DNA of 64,000 nucleotides, taken from Streptomyces sp. S465. Lineage in GTDB: Bacteria; Actinomycetota; Actinomycetes; Streptomycetales; Streptomycetaceae. Positions 28,146-38,158 of this stretch are shown here, one piece after another; the first letter of the stretch is position 1, and each line of letters opens with the position of its first letter. The position numbers and the translations under genes were made by a program. The DNA is taken from the NCBI RefSeq assembly GCF_026898115.1, contig NZ_CP114036.1:992001-1056000 (forward strand). Direction: 5' to 3'. The notes beneath the pieces were generated by a model. The model had not been told where the DNA came from, did not search any database, and saw nothing but the letters and a program-made list of their open reading frames with translations.

Positions 28146-29624
28146 CTACCAGGACGTCGGGGCGTAGTCCTTCAGGAAGCAGCCGAAGAGGTCCTCGCCG
28201 CGCTCGCCCCGCACGATCGGGTCGTAGACCCGCGCCGCGCCGTCCACCAGGTCGAGGGGGGCGTGGAAGCCCTCGGCCGCCAGCCGCATCTTGTCCGGGT
28301 GCGGGCGCTCGTCGGTGATCCATCCGGTGTCGACGCTCGTCATCAGGATGGCGTCGGTCTCGAACATCTCCCGTGCGCTGGTGCGGGTCAGCATGTTCAG
28401 CGCGGCCTTGGCCATATTGGTGTGCGGATGGCCCGCGCCCTTGTAGCCGCGGCCGAACTTGCCCTCCATCGCGGATACGTTCACCACGTACTTGCGCCGG
28501 GCGGGCGAGGCGGCCATCGCCGGGCGCAGCCGGCTGACCAGGATGAACGGCGCCGTCTCATTGCACAGCTGCACCTCGAGCAGCTCCACCGGGTCCACCT
28601 CGTCGACCCGCTGCACCCAGGTGTTGGTCGGGTCCAGGTCCGGCACCAGCCCGCCCGCGTCGATCGCGGTCCCGGCCTCGATCCGGGCCGGTGAGGCGGA
28701 GCCGCGGGTGAGGGCGAGGGCGGTGAGGTCCTGCGGGGTGAGCGCGCCGTCCCGTGGAGTGCGCGGCGCCGGCAGGGCCGCCTGGGCGCCGCTGCCGAAG
28801 GCGCCCAGGACCAGGGACTCGGGAAGCTCCCCGGCCGGGAGCGGCGCCGACTCGCCCGCTATCAGCTCCGCGTACGCCTGGGGCGTGCGGCGGACGGTCT
28901 GGGCGGCGTTGTTGATCAGGATGTCCAGCGGACCGGCGGCGCTCACCGTGTCGGTCAGCGCGATGACCTGGGCGGGGTCACGCAGATCGATGCCGACGAC
29001 CTTGAGCCGGTGCAGCCACTCGCCGCTGTCCGGCATGGCCTTGAAGCGGCGGATGGCATCGTTGGGGAACCGGGTGGTGACGGTGGTGTGGGCGCCGTCG
29101 CGCAGCAGCCGCAGCGCGATATACATGCCGATCTTCGCGCGGCCGCCGGTGAGCAGCGCACGACGGCCGGTGAGATCGGTCCGCGCGTCGCGGCGGGCCC
29201 GGTTCTCGGCGGCGCAGTCACGGCACAGCTGGTGGTAGAAGGCATCGACCTCGACATACCGGGCCTTGCAGACATAGCAGGAGCGGGGGCGCCGCAGGAT
29301 GCCCGCGATGTCCGTGGAGACGGAGCTGGTGAGCGCGCGGCCCAGCGTCTCGTCGTCGATCCGGTCGGCGGCGCCGGTGGCGGTGGCCTCGGTCACGGCC
29401 TTGTCATGGGCGGTCTTCGCGGCCCGCCGCTCCTGGCGCCTGCGCTGCTTCACACTGCGGTAGATCCCGGAGGTGGCCCGGCGGACCGCGATCGCGTCCG
29501 GATGGTCGATCGGCAGCCGGTCGAGTTCCGCGAGGACGCTCAGACAGGTCGCCAGCCGCTCCGGGTCGATGCCCGGCTCCTCGGCCGCCGCCCGCTCGGC
29601 CCGGCCCTCGTCAGTCACCGTCAT
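28146..29624 (-). CDS. SDR-fold protein with N-terminal zinc ribbon; catalytic Tyr absent
   Basis: 492 residues, about twice a classical SDR. Residues 1-110 are a charged helical region; 116-137 form a four-Cys ribbon (C116-x2-C119 ... C134-x2-C137). The Rossmann fold starts at GRRALLTGGRAKIGMYIALRLLRDG, with DILINNAAQT (NNAA) and the segment NVSAMEGKF holding the Ser. At the expected Y-x3-K, the sequence is T402-NMA-K406: the catalytic Tyr is Thr. A ~90-residue insert (PQAYAELIAGESAP ... TNTWVQRVDEVDP) precedes it. So it may have altered chemistry or be a regulatory, NAD-sensing member. Same architecture exists widely in actinomycetes and fungi as far as I recall, without known function. Confidence 0.8.
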   Translation of the reverse strand: MTVTDEGRAERAAAEEPGIDPERLATCLSVLAELDRLPIDHPDAIAVRRATSGIYRSVKQRRRQERRAAKTAHDKAVTEATATGAADRIDDETLGRALTSSVSTDIAGILRRPRSCYVCKARYVEVDAFYHQLCRDCAAENRARRDARTDLTGRRALLTGGRAKIGMYIALRLLRDGAHTTVTTRFPNDAIRRFKAMPDSGEWLHRLKVVGIDLRDPAQVIALTDTVSAAGPLDILINNAAQTVRRTPQAYAELIAGESAPLPAGELPESLVLGAFGSGAQAALPAPRTPRDGALTPQDLTALALTRGSASPARIEAGTAIDAGGLVPDLDPTNTWVQRVDEVDPVELLEVQLCNETAPFILVSRLRPAMAASPARRKYVVNVSAMEGKFGRGYKGAGHPHTNMAKAALNMLTRTSAREMFETDAILMTSVDTGWITDERPHPDKMRLAAEGFHAPLDLVDGAARVYDPIVRGERGEDLFGCFLKDYAPTSW

Positions 29625-29982
29625 CGCCGCTGCCGCTTTCTGGTTCGCCTGATCCCCTGGTTAACGGCGAAACTTTACGGAAGCCGGGGCACATGCGCCA
29701 AACCGCGGCCCACCTCCCCCTCCGGACCCGCCGCCGCCCGGATCGTCCCGTGGGACACCACTCCGCGCCTCGGAGGCCGGCACCGCCGCCGGATTGGCCG
29801 AAACCGCTCCCCTGAGGAGCGGACCGGTCCCGCCGGCCCCCTCGACGTCCCGGCCGACGGCGTCAACCTCCGACCGGCATAAGCCACCGTCACACCCCGT
29901 ATGCGGGCGGGACGAACGCGTCACCACAAGAGGGTTCTCAGGCAATAGTCTCGGCGTACAGGCCGTGGCTGAGGAGGCACCC
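29625..29982. other. Divergent intergenic region between SDR and glutamine-synthetase-like genes
   Basis: No gene recognised. GTTAACGGCGAAAC at 29659-29672 resembles, with wrong spacing, half of a GlnR box; it is close to the SDR start. Near the GS gene, CAATAGTCT at 29943-29951 may be a -10 element. Confidence 0.35.
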
Positions 29983-31341
29983 ATGGAGACCGGCGAGCGC
30001 GAGCAGGCATACGCACGGGCACGGCAGGAGGCCGAGCGGCTCACCGCGAACGGAATCCAGGGCGTCGCGCTGACCTGGGTGGACAACGCGGGTCTGACCC
30101 GGGTGAAGTCCGTGCCCGCCGCGCGGCTGCCGCAGGCCGCGCGGCGCGGGGTCGGGATGTCCCCCGTCTTCGACGTCTATCTGGTGGACGACTCCATGAC
30201 CACCAGCCGCCATGTCGGCGGCCCCGACGGCGATCTGCGGCTTTTCCCCGACCTGGACCGGCTCACCCCGCTGGCCGCCCAGCCCGGCTGGGCGTGGGCC
30301 CCGGTCGACCGGTACGACCAGCGGGGCCGGGCGCACCCCGTCTGCCAGCGGCTGTTCGCCCGGCGGATGGCCGAGCGGGCGCGGGAGCGGGGGCTGACCG
30401 TCCGCATGGGGTTCGAGACGGAGTGGGCCGTCACCTCGGGCGATCCGGACCAGGACCCCCCGCGCTACCCCACCGCGGGTCCCGCGTACGGCATGGCCCG
30501 GATGACCGGCCTCTCCGACTACCTCGCCGAGCTGGTCGGCGCGCTGGAGGCACAGCGCGTCGAGGTGTACCAGCTGCATCCGGAGTACTCGCCGGGACAG
30601 TTCGAGGTGTCCCTGGCGCCCGCCGATCCGGTCGGCGCCGCCGATCTGGCCGTGCTGGTGCGGGAGACGGTCCGGGCGTGCTCCGGGCGCGCCGGGCTCA
30701 ACCCGGTGTTCGGGCCCGTGGTGGAGGCGGGCGGGGTGGGCAACGGCGCCCATCTCCATCTGAGCCTGTGGCAGGGGGACCGCAATCTGTGCCGGGACGG
30801 CGACGGGCCGCACGGTATGACCGCGACCGCCGAGGCGTTCCTCGCCGGGGTGCTGCGCGCGCTGCCCGCCCTGCTCGCCATCGGCGCCCCCTCCCCCGCG
30901 AGCTATCTGCGGCTCGAACCGTCCCGCTGGGCCGGCGCGTACCAGTGCTGGGGCCTGGAGAACCGGGAGGCCGCGGTGCGCTTCATCACCGGCGCCCCGG
31001 ACGACCCGGGGGCGGCCAACGCCGAGATCAAGTGCTTCGACCCGGCGGCCAACCCCTATCTGGTGGTGGGCGCGGTCATCGCCGCGGGCCTCGGCGGGCT
31101 GGACTCCGGGCTCACCCTGCCCCCGCCGGTCTCCGGCGACCCGGCGGTCGAGGGCCGCGAGCGGCGGCTGCCCACCTCGCTGCTGACGGCGCTGGAGCAC
31201 TTCGAGGACGCGACGGTGCTGCGCGAGGCGCTGGGCGATCCGCTCTTCGAGTCCATCGCCGCGGTGCGCCGGGCGGAGGCCGCCCTGTTCGAGAAGTCGT
31301 CCCCCAGCGAGATCGCGGTCGCGACGCGGAGGCGGTACTGA
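29983..31341 (+). CDS. Glutamine-synthetase-family ligase (GlnA-like, type III-related; FluG C-domain homologue)
   Basis: 452 residues. N-terminal beta-grasp LTWVDNAGLTRVKSVPAARLP; catalytic GS motifs GFETEW, NGAHLHLSLW, the PSRWAGAYQCWGLENREAAVR loop (ATP/ammonia site) and KCFDPAANPYLVVGAVIAAG. It lacks the adenylylation loop of GSI. Streptomyces GS-like enzymes (GlnA2/A3/A4) ligate glutamate to polyamines or ethanolamine rather than ammonia. It is followed after three bases by an amidohydrolase, the same pair fused in the fungal FluG. ATG 29983 follows GAGGAGG; GTG 29965 is possible. Confidence 0.88.
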   Translation: METGEREQAYARARQEAERLTANGIQGVALTWVDNAGLTRVKSVPAARLPQAARRGVGMSPVFDVYLVDDSMTTSRHVGGPDGDLRLFPDLDRLTPLAAQPGWAWAPVDRYDQRGRAHPVCQRLFARRMAERARERGLTVRMGFETEWAVTSGDPDQDPPRYPTAGPAYGMARMTGLSDYLAELVGALEAQRVEVYQLHPEYSPGQFEVSLAPADPVGAADLAVLVRETVRACSGRAGLNPVFGPVVEAGGVGNGAHLHLSLWQGDRNLCRDGDGPHGMTATAEAFLAGVLRALPALLAIGAPSPASYLRLEPSRWAGAYQCWGLENREAAVRFITGAPDDPGAANAEIKCFDPAANPYLVVGAVIAAGLGGLDSGLTLPPPVSGDPAVEGRERRLPTSLLTALEHFEDATVLREALGDPLFESIAAVRRAEAALFEKSSPSEIAVATRRRY

Positions 31342-31344
31342 CCC

Positions 31345-32511
31345 ATGGAGGCCGCCGAGACGGATCCGACCGAGCCGCCGCTGCCGCCCCTGGTGGACCA
31401 CCACTGCCACGGGGTGGTCCGCTCCGAACTGGGCCCGGCGGCGTTCGAGGCGTTCCTGACCGAATCCGACGCGCCCGCGGCGCTCGGCACCACGTTCTTC
31501 GACAGCCAGCTGGGGTTCGCGGTGCGCCGCTGGTGCCCGCCGCTGCTGGATCTCGAACCGCACTGCTCGCCCGCCCGCTACCTCGCCCGGCGGCGTGAGC
31601 TGGGCGCGCCGGAGGTGACCCGACGGCTGCTGGGCGCCGCCGGGATCACCGAGTTCCTGGTGGACACCGGGCTGCCGGGCGATCTGACCACCCCTCGGGA
31701 ACTGGCCGTCGCGGCCGGCGGCACCGCCCATGAGATCGTCCGGCTGGAGCAGCTGGCGGAGCGGATCGCCGACACCTCGCCGACCGCCGACGACTTCCTG
31801 GCCGGGGTGACGGACGGGATACGGGAGGCGGCCCGTACGGCGGCCGGTTTCAAGTCGGTGGCCGCCTACCGCTACGGACTGGACTTCGAGCCCGATCCGC
31901 CGGACCCCGGCGCCGTGCACGCCGCCGCCGGCCGCTGGCTCGGCCGGCGCGGGCAGGACGGCACCGCCGCCGCCCGGGTCACCGACCCCGTGCTGCTGCG
32001 CCATCTGCTGTGGTCGGCGGCGTACACCGGGCTGCCGCTGCAACTGCACACCGGATTCGGCGACCCCGATCTGCGGCTGGACCGCTGCGATCCGCTCGCC
32101 CTCACCGACTTCGTCCGCGCCGTGCGCCCCACGGGCTGCACGCTGATCCTGCTGCACGGCTATCCGTACCACCGCGGCGCCGCCTATCTGGCCGCCGTCT
32201 TCCCGCATGTCTACGCCGATGTGGGGCTGACCCTGTCGCACACCGGGGCGCGGGCCGGGGCGGTGCTGGCCGAGATGCTGGAGCTGGCCCCCTTCGGCAA
32301 GGTGCTCTTCTCGACCGACGCCTATGGGCTGCCCGAACTGTACGTGGTGGGGGCGCGGCTCTTCCGGGAGGCGCTGACCGGGCTGTTGACCCACTGGGTC
32401 GCGGAGGGCGCCTGGTCACGCCGGGACGCCCGCCGCGTGGCGGCGCTGCTGGGCGCGGACAACGCCCGCCGCGTCTACGGCCTCAGCACTCCGGCTCCCC
32501 GCGGCGGCTAG
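31345..32511 (+). CDS. Amidohydrolase (FluG N-domain-like)
   Basis: 388 residues. Metal-dependent hydrolase TIM-barrel with H20-C-H22 in VDHHCHG, GFKSVAAYRYGL, a strand ending LQLHTGFGD, HGYPYHRGAAYLAAVFPHVYADVGL and LFSTDAYGLPELY (terminal Asp). These fit the family containing the amidohydrolase part of FluG and nodulin/GS fusions. It starts three bases after the upstream stop, so both are co-translated. The pair may hydrolyse and ligate gamma-glutamyl compounds, for example polyamine or ethanolamine catabolism; the direction is inferred. Confidence 0.85.
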   Translation: MEAAETDPTEPPLPPLVDHHCHGVVRSELGPAAFEAFLTESDAPAALGTTFFDSQLGFAVRRWCPPLLDLEPHCSPARYLARRRELGAPEVTRRLLGAAGITEFLVDTGLPGDLTTPRELAVAAGGTAHEIVRLEQLAERIADTSPTADDFLAGVTDGIREAARTAAGFKSVAAYRYGLDFEPDPPDPGAVHAAAGRWLGRRGQDGTAAARVTDPVLLRHLLWSAAYTGLPLQLHTGFGDPDLRLDRCDPLALTDFVRAVRPTGCTLILLHGYPYHRGAAYLAAVFPHVYADVGLTLSHTGARAGAVLAEMLELAPFGKVLFSTDAYGLPELYVVGARLFREALTGLLTHWVAEGAWSRRDARRVAALLGADNARRVYGLSTPAPRGG

Positions 32512-32744
32512 GCGTGCTGTCCGGGGTCGTTGGTGCCGGGCGGCCTCGCGGCGGACGGCTGCGCGCAGCCCGTCCGCGCCCGGAGGCGGCGGCCCGCGCG
32601 CCCAGCGGCGGGCGGCGGGAGGGCCGGGCGACAGGCCGCCGCGGGCCGTCGCGCGCGGACGAAAGGCGGGGTGCGTGCCCGGCGCGGAGCGCATCCGCAG
32701 TACCGTGCCCGGCACGTACTCGACCGTGAACCGGAGGAAATCGC

Positions 32745-33536
32745 ATGCGGATCGGCGGCACGACCGTCCTGCTCACCGGGGCCACCGGCGGCATCGGGCA
32801 GACACTGGCCCGCGCGCTCGCGGCCAAGGGCGCCAGGCTGCTGCTCACCGGGCGCCGCGAGGAGGTGCTGCGACCGCTGGCCGAGCGGCTGGGCGGCCGG
32901 GCGATCGTCGCCGATCTGGCCGAACGGTCCGATCTGGAGCGCCTCGTCGAGGAGGCGGCCGAGGCCCGGATCCTCATCGCCAACGCCGCTCTGCCCTCCA
33001 GCGGCCCGGTCCTGGAGTACCGGTCGGAGGAGCTGGACCGCGCCCTGGACGTCAATCTGCGCGCGCCGATGCTGCTGTCCCGGCTGATGGCGCCGCGCAT
33101 GGTGGAGTCGGGGTCCGGCCACCTGGTGATGATCGGCTCGCTGTCCGGCCGTACCGCCTCCCCCGGCGCCGCGCTCTACAACGCGGCCAAGTTCGGGCTG
33201 CGCGGGTTCGCCCTCGGGCTGCGGCAGGACCTGCACGGCACGGGGGTGGGGGTCTCGCTGGTACAGCCCGGATTCGTGGGCGACGCCGGGATGTTCGCCG
33301 AAGCGGGCGTGTCCACCCCCGCCGGGGTCCGTACGATCTCCAGCCGGCGGGTGGCGGCCGCGACCGTCCGGGCGATCGAGCGGAACCGGGCCGAGGTGAA
33401 CGTGGCCCCGCTGGAGCTGCGCCTGGGCAGCGCCCTCGGCGGGCTGTTCCCGAGCCTGGCCGAGCGGGCCCAGCGCGGTGCGGGCGCCGCCACGACGTCC
33501 CGCCGGCTCGCCGACGGACAGCGCGACAAGCGATAG
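32745..33536 (+). CDS. Classical SDR oxidoreductase
   Basis: 263 residues. TGATGGIGQ nucleotide motif at 11-19; ANAAL (NNAG equivalent), active-site Ser in IGSLSG, and Y-NAA-K (ALYNAAKFGLRGFA). ATG 32745 is preceded by GGAGG. Substrate unknown. Separated from the amidohydrolase by 233 bp of GC-rich intergenic sequence with no gene. Confidence 0.9.
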   Translation: MRIGGTTVLLTGATGGIGQTLARALAAKGARLLLTGRREEVLRPLAERLGGRAIVADLAERSDLERLVEEAAEARILIANAALPSSGPVLEYRSEELDRALDVNLRAPMLLSRLMAPRMVESGSGHLVMIGSLSGRTASPGAALYNAAKFGLRGFALGLRQDLHGTGVGVSLVQPGFVGDAGMFAEAGVSTPAGVRTISSRRVAAATVRAIERNRAEVNVAPLELRLGSALGGLFPSLAERAQRGAGAATTSRRLADGQRDKR

Positions 33537-33631
33537 CGCCGTGGCCGTGCGCGGGCGGTGCCGGAAAACCGTCCGCGCAGGGGCCATTGACACCACCCTG
33601 CCCCCGTGCCAAAGTTTCGCGACCTTGGTCA

Positions 33632-33643
33632 GACAACGTTGTC
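33632..33643. promoter_or_regulatory. LacI-type operator upstream of the GH92 gene
   Basis: GACAACGTTGTC is a perfect 12-bp palindrome with central CG, the form bound by LacI/GalR-family sugar repressors (context AGACAACGTTGTCA). It ends 17 bp before the GH92 start, between promoter and ribosome site. No LacI gene is present in the window, so a distant regulator is implied. Confidence 0.7.
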
Positions 33644-33660
33644 AAACGGAGGTGCGTCCC

Positions 33661-36051
33661 ATGCGGTCGCTGATCGGTGGAATCCGTGCGCGCACAGCGG
33701 GCACGGTCGCGGGCGTGATGACGGCGGCGCTGCTGGGCGGCGGTCTGCTGGGACCGCCAGGGGCGGCGGCCGCCCCTCCGGCCGACCCCACCTCGCTGGT
33801 CCATCCGTTCGTGGGCACCGAGAACTTCGGCAACACCTTCCCCGGGGCGAGCGCCCCGTTCGGCATGGTCCAGGTCAGCCCGGACACCGGCGGTCAGGGC
33901 GGTTACGACTACGACCAGGACGCCATCCACGGCTTCAGCCAGACCCATCTGTCCGGCGTCGGCTGCGGGGTGGCGGGTGAGCTGCCCATCATGCCGACGA
34001 CCGGCGCGGTCACCGACGTCGACCCGGACCACTACCGCTCCACCTACAGCCACGACGACGAGGAGGCCACCCCGGGCTACTACCGGGTGGGCCTGAAGAC
34101 CTACGGCATCGACGCCGAGCTGACCGCGACCCAGCGCACCGGCTGGCAGCGCTACACCTTCCCGGCCACCGGCGCGGCCAATGTGCTGTTCAGCACCGGC
34201 AAGGCCAACCAGAAGGTGTTCGACTCGGAGATCCGCGTGGTCGGTGACCGGACCGTCGAGGGCCGGGTGCGGGCCGGCAACTTCTGCGCCGGGAAGGACC
34301 AGCACACCGTCTACTTCACCGCCACCTTCGACCGCCCCTTCGCCTCCTACGGCACCTGGCGCGGCACCACCCCCGCCCCCGGCTCCCGCGAGGCGGCCGG
34401 AGAGGGCGGCAACGGCGCCTGGGCCACCTTCGACACCACCCAGGACCGGGATGTCGTGGTCAAGGTCGGGCTGTCGTACACCGGGCCGGAGGGCGCCCGT
34501 AAGAACCTCGCGGCGGAGACCGGGGACTCCTACGACTTCGACGCCACCCGCGCCGCGCTGCACGACACCTGGCGGGAGAAGCTCGACGCGATACGGATCG
34601 GCGGCGGCACCCAGGAGCGGCGCAGCGCCTTCTACACCGCGCTGTACCACGCCCAGCTGCACCCCAATGTGGCGGGCGACGTGGACGGCCGCTACACCGG
34701 TTTCGACGGCGCGACGCACACCGCCTCGGGCTACACGCCGTACCAGAACTTCTCGCTGTGGGACACCTACCGGCCGCAGAACCAGCTGCTGGAGCTGCTG
34801 GAACCGGGGGTGGCCCGCGATGTCGCGCTGTCCGTCGTCGGCATCGGCCGGGACGGCGGCTGGCTGCCGCGCTGGGCGCTGGCCAACAGCGAGACCAACA
34901 TCATGACGGGCGACCCGGTGACCCCGTTCCTGGTCGAGGCGTGGTCCAAGGGCCTGCTGGCCGGGCACGAGGAGGAGGCGTACGCGCTGCTGAGGAAGAA
35001 CGCGACCAGCACCCCGCCCGCCGATTCGCCCTACAACGGCCGCTCCGGCATGGACTACTACCGCGAGCTGGGCTACGTCCCCTCGGGGCTGGAGCTCGGC
35101 ACCGACTGCGCCCACAAGGGCGGTGACAACGACTGCGTCCACCCCGCGTCGGCCACCTTGGAGTACTCCGCCGCGGACGCCGCGCTCGCCCTGATGGCCC
35201 GGGGGCTCGGACACCGCGCCGACGCCCGGATGTTCGCCGAGCGCGGCCAGACGTACCGCACGCTGTGGGACCCGTCGATCGGGCAGTTCCGGCCGCGCAC
35301 GGCCGACGGCGCGTGGGTGACCCCGTACGACCCGGTGGCGGCGGGCCGGCAGTTCCACGAGGGCGGCGCCTACCAGTACCAGTGGCTGGTGCCGCAGGAC
35401 CCGGCCGGTCTGGTGGAGCTGATGGGCGGCAGGCGCGCGACCGAGCGGCGGCTGGACGACTTCTTCGTCTACGACAAGCTGCTCACCGACCCGTCGGGCA
35501 CCGCCCGCCAGGACTGGATCTCGGCCCCCTACGACTACTACGGCAAGCCCACCTACAACCCCAACAACGAACCCGATCTGCACGCGCCGTACATGTATCT
35601 GTGGGCGGGCGCGCCCGCGAAGGCGGCCACCGCGGTGCGGGCGGCGATGACCCTGTTCACCACCGGGCCGGACGGGATGACCGGCAATGACGACCTCGGC
35701 ACGATGTCGGCCTGGTACGTCTTCTCCTCGCTGGGCCTGTACCCGACGATGAGCGGTGGCAACTTCCTCGCCGTGTCCAGCCCGCAGTTCGCCTCGGCGG
35801 TGGTCCGCGTCGGGCACTACGGCACCCGGCAGGGCGGCACGCTGACGGTCACCGCTCCGGGCGCGAGCGACGCCAAGCGCTATGTGCGGAGCGTCTCGCT
35901 GAACGGCCGGAACGTGGCGCGCACCTGGCTGGACTGGGACCAGGTCGCGCACGGCGGGAAACTGGCCCACCGGCTGTCCACCGAGCCGTCGGCCTGGGGC
36001 ACCGGCCGGGGCGCGGAGCCGCCGTCGGTGGGGGCCATCCGCAAGGGCTGA
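33661..36051 (+). CDS. Secreted GH92 alpha-mannosidase
   Basis: 796 residues. Signal peptide: [34 protein letters not shown]92 core from about 40 ([49 protein letters not shown]) with catalytic-domain landmarks [16 protein letters not shown] and [21 protein letters not shown] (Asp base region). These calcium-dependent exo-enzymes remove alpha-1,2/1,3-linked mannose from glycans outside the cell. ATG 33661 has GGAGG eight bases upstream. A LacI-type operator overlaps its leader. Full length for the family. Confidence 0.92.
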   Translation: MRSLIGGIRARTAGTVAGVMTAALLGGGLLGPPGAAAAPPADPTSLVHPFVGTENFGNTFPGASAPFGMVQVSPDTGGQGGYDYDQDAIHGFSQTHLSGVGCGVAGELPIMPTTGAVTDVDPDHYRSTYSHDDEEATPGYYRVGLKTYGIDAELTATQRTGWQRYTFPATGAANVLFSTGKANQKVFDSEIRVVGDRTVEGRVRAGNFCAGKDQHTVYFTATFDRPFASYGTWRGTTPAPGSREAAGEGGNGAWATFDTTQDRDVVVKVGLSYTGPEGARKNLAAETGDSYDFDATRAALHDTWREKLDAIRIGGGTQERRSAFYTALYHAQLHPNVAGDVDGRYTGFDGATHTASGYTPYQNFSLWDTYRPQNQLLELLEPGVARDVALSVVGIGRDGGWLPRWALANSETNIMTGDPVTPFLVEAWSKGLLAGHEEEAYALLRKNATSTPPADSPYNGRSGMDYYRELGYVPSGLELGTDCAHKGGDNDCVHPASATLEYSAADAALALMARGLGHRADARMFAERGQTYRTLWDPSIGQFRPRTADGAWVTPYDPVAAGRQFHEGGAYQYQWLVPQDPAGLVELMGGRRATERRLDDFFVYDKLLTDPSGTARQDWISAPYDYYGKPTYNPNNEPDLHAPYMYLWAGAPAKAATAVRAAMTLFTTGPDGMTGNDDLGTMSAWYVFSSLGLYPTMSGGNFLAVSSPQFASAVVRVGHYGTRQGGTLTVTAPGASDAKRYVRSVSLNGRNVARTWLDWDQVAHGGKLAHRLSTEPSAWGTGRGAEPPSVGAIRKG

Positions 36052-36134
36052 TACCGGCCGGTTGTGGTGTAGGTTCTAGGGCCCGCCCGGACATTCGGGC
36101 CATGGGGGGTGTGTTCGAGCGAGGGAGCGGGTCC

Positions 36135-37190
36135 ATGCGTGCTGTGGTGTTCGACGACTTCGGGCGCCGGCCCGAGGTCCGGAGCGTCGAGGATCCCGCT
36201 CCCTCCCCGCGCGGCGCGGTGATCCGGGTCGAGGCGACCGGGCTGTGCCGCAGCGACTGGCACGGCTGGATGGGACACGACCCGGACATCCGGCTGCCGC
36301 ACGTGCCCGGCCATGAGCTGGCCGGGGTGATCGAGGAGGTCGGCCCCGGCGTCCTCAACTGGCGGCCGGGGCAGCGGGTCACCGTGCCGTTCGTCTGCGC
36401 CTGCGGACGCTGTGCCGCCTGTGCGGAGGGCGACCAGCAGGTGTGCGAGCGGCAGACGCAGCCGGGGTTCACCCACTGGGGCTCGTTCGCCGAGTACGTC
36501 GGGATCGAGAACGCCGATGTGAACCTGGTGGGCCTGCGGAACGAGCTGTCCTTCACCACGGCCGCCGGTCTGGGCTGCCGCTTCGCGACCGCCTTCCGCG
36601 CCGTCGTCGCCCTGGGCCGGGTCGCCCCGGGCGAGTGGGTCGCGGTGCACGGCTGCGGCGGGGTGGGGCTGTCGGCCGTGATGATCGCGGCCGCGGCCGG
36701 GGCCCGGGTGGTGGCGGTGGACATCTCCCCGCGAGCGCTCGCCCTGGCCGACCGGTTCGGCGCGGCGGTGTGCGTGGACGCGGCGTCCACCCTGGGCTCG
36801 GTGGCGGAGGCGGTCGCGGACGCGACAGGCGGCGGCGCCCACCTCTCGCTCGACGCGCTGGGCTCGCCACGGACCTGCGCCGCGTCCATCAAGAGCCTGC
36901 GCCGCCACGGCCGCCACGTCCAGGTCGGGCTGCTGCCACCGGCCGCCGGGACGCCGATGATCCCGATGGACCGGGTCATCGCGCTGGAGCTGCGGCTGCT
37001 GGGCAGCCACGGCATGGCCGCGCACGCCTACGGCCCGATGATGGCGATGGTCGAGGCCGGTTCGCTGCGGCCGGATCTGCTGGTCACCGATGTCATCGGG
37101 CTCGACGAGGCCCCGGAGGCGCTGGCCACGATGGCGTCCGGGGCCAGGAGCGGGGTCACGGTCATCGAACCGCACCGCGCCCGCCCCTGA
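36135..37190 (+). CDS. Zinc-dependent medium-chain alcohol dehydrogenase
   Basis: 351 residues. Catalytic zinc ligand region [27 protein letters not shown]; structural zinc four-Cys loop [17 protein letters not shown]; cofactor motif [26 protein letters not shown] with Asp preferring NAD+. Substrate unspecified (benzyl or aliphatic alcohol type). ATG 36135 follows GAGGGAG. The 3' end (CCGCGCGCCCCTGACGGGT) is partly duplicated just downstream. Confidence 0.9.
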   Translation: MRAVVFDDFGRRPEVRSVEDPAPSPRGAVIRVEATGLCRSDWHGWMGHDPDIRLPHVPGHELAGVIEEVGPGVLNWRPGQRVTVPFVCACGRCAACAEGDQQVCERQTQPGFTHWGSFAEYVGIENADVNLVGLRNELSFTTAAGLGCRFATAFRAVVALGRVAPGEWVAVHGCGGVGLSAVMIAAAAGARVVAVDISPRALALADRFGAAVCVDAASTLGSVAEAVADATGGGAHLSLDALGSPRTCAASIKSLRRHGRHVQVGLLPPAAGTPMIPMDRVIALELRLLGSHGMAAHAYGPMMAMVEAGSLRPDLLVTDVIGLDEAPEALATMASGARSGVTVIEPHRARP

Positions 37191-37229
37191 CGGGTACACC
37201 GCACCGCGCGCGCCCCTGACGGGTGGGCT

Positions 37230-37254
37230 GACGGGCCGTTCCGCACGGCCCGTC
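37230..37254. terminator. Bidirectional hairpin between dehydrogenase and ECF sigma factor genes
   Basis: GACGGGCCGT (37230-37239) pairs perfectly with ACGGCCCGTC (37245-37254), 5-nt loop, between convergent genes. Confidence 0.75.
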
Positions 37255-37267
37255 CGTCCGGGCGGCG

Positions 37268-38158
37268 TCAGTCCAGGCCGGTCAGGTCGAGCCGGTCCAG
37301 CCGTGCCGGGTCGGCCAGCACGTCGATCGCCGCGATCCTCCCGTCCACGACCGTGAAGGCCAGGACCGAGAACGGCCGCCCCGCCCGGGAGCCGACCACG
37401 CCCACGGCGCCGTTGACGAGCGCGGGCCGGGTGAGCACGCCGGTGCCGCCGTGGCGGGAGAAGGTGAGCGCCTGGTCCGCCACGGCTGCCGCGCCCCGCA
37501 CCTCGCGCGGGGCGAGGGCGGCCGCGCCGCCGTAGTCGGCGCGCAGCACCACATCCGGGTCGAGCAGCGCGATCAGCCCCTGGAAGTCGCCCTCGTGCGC
37601 GGCGGCGAGGAAGGCGTCCACCACCGCGCGCTGCCGGGCCAGGTCCGCGTCGGGGACCGGGGCCGCGCCCCGCACCCGGCGGCGGGCGCGGCTGGCGAGC
37701 TGACGGGCGGCGGCCGGGGTGCGGTCGACGATGGGGGCGATCTCGTCGAACGGCACACCGAACAGATCGTGCAGGACGAAGGCCAGCCGTTCGGCGGGGG
37801 CCAGCGTCTCCAGGACGACCAGCAGGGCGAGGCCGACCGAGTCGGCCAGCAGCGCGCGGTCCTCGGGGCCGGGCCCGCCCTCGCCGCTGATGACCGGGTC
37901 GGGGAGGCGCACCCCCAGTGGCTCCTCGCGCCGGGCGGTGCGGACGCGCAGCATGTCCAGGCAGACCCGGCCGACGACGGTGGTCAGCCAGCCGCCCAGG
38001 TTCTGCACCGCGCCGGTGTCGGAGCGGCTGAGCCTCAGCCATGCCTCCTGGACCGCGTCGTCCGCCTCGCTCAGCGAGCCCAGCATGCGGTAGGCCACCG
38101 CCCGCAGATGGCCGCGGTGGGCCTCGAAGCCCTCCGCCAGAAGGTGGTTGTTCTTCAT
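37268..38158 (-). CDS. ECF sigma factor with SnoaL-like C-terminal domain (SigJ/ECF41-56 type)
   Basis: 296 residues. Sigma-2 region 10-75 (FEAHRGHLRAVAYRMLGSLSEADDAVQEAWLRLSR), sigma-4 110-165 (LAPAERLAFVLHDLFGVPFDEIAPIVDRTPAAARQLASRARRRV), then a fused SnoaL/NTF2-like domain 175-296. In SigJ-type factors the C-domain replaces an anti-sigma and tunes activity. The terminal motif reads ADPARLDRL where NPDKL is usual in ECF41. No partner carboxymuconolactone decarboxylase gene is next to it. Confidence 0.9.
   Translation of the reverse strand: MKNNHLLAEGFEAHRGHLRAVAYRMLGSLSEADDAVQEAWLRLSRSDTGAVQNLGGWLTTVVGRVCLDMLRVRTARREEPLGVRLPDPVISGEGGPGPEDRALLADSVGLALLVVLETLAPAERLAFVLHDLFGVPFDEIAPIVDRTPAAARQLASRARRRVRGAAPVPDADLARQRAVVDAFLAAAHEGDFQGLIALLDPDVVLRADYGGAAALAPREVRGAAAVADQALTFSRHGGTGVLTRPALVNGAVGVVGSRAGRPFSVLAFTVVDGRIAAIDVLADPARLDRLDLTGLD

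Noticed and set aside
29659..29672. GlnR box before the SDR/GS-like genes
   Set aside because: The spacing between GTTAAC and GAAAC is too short for the consensus; not reported as a site.
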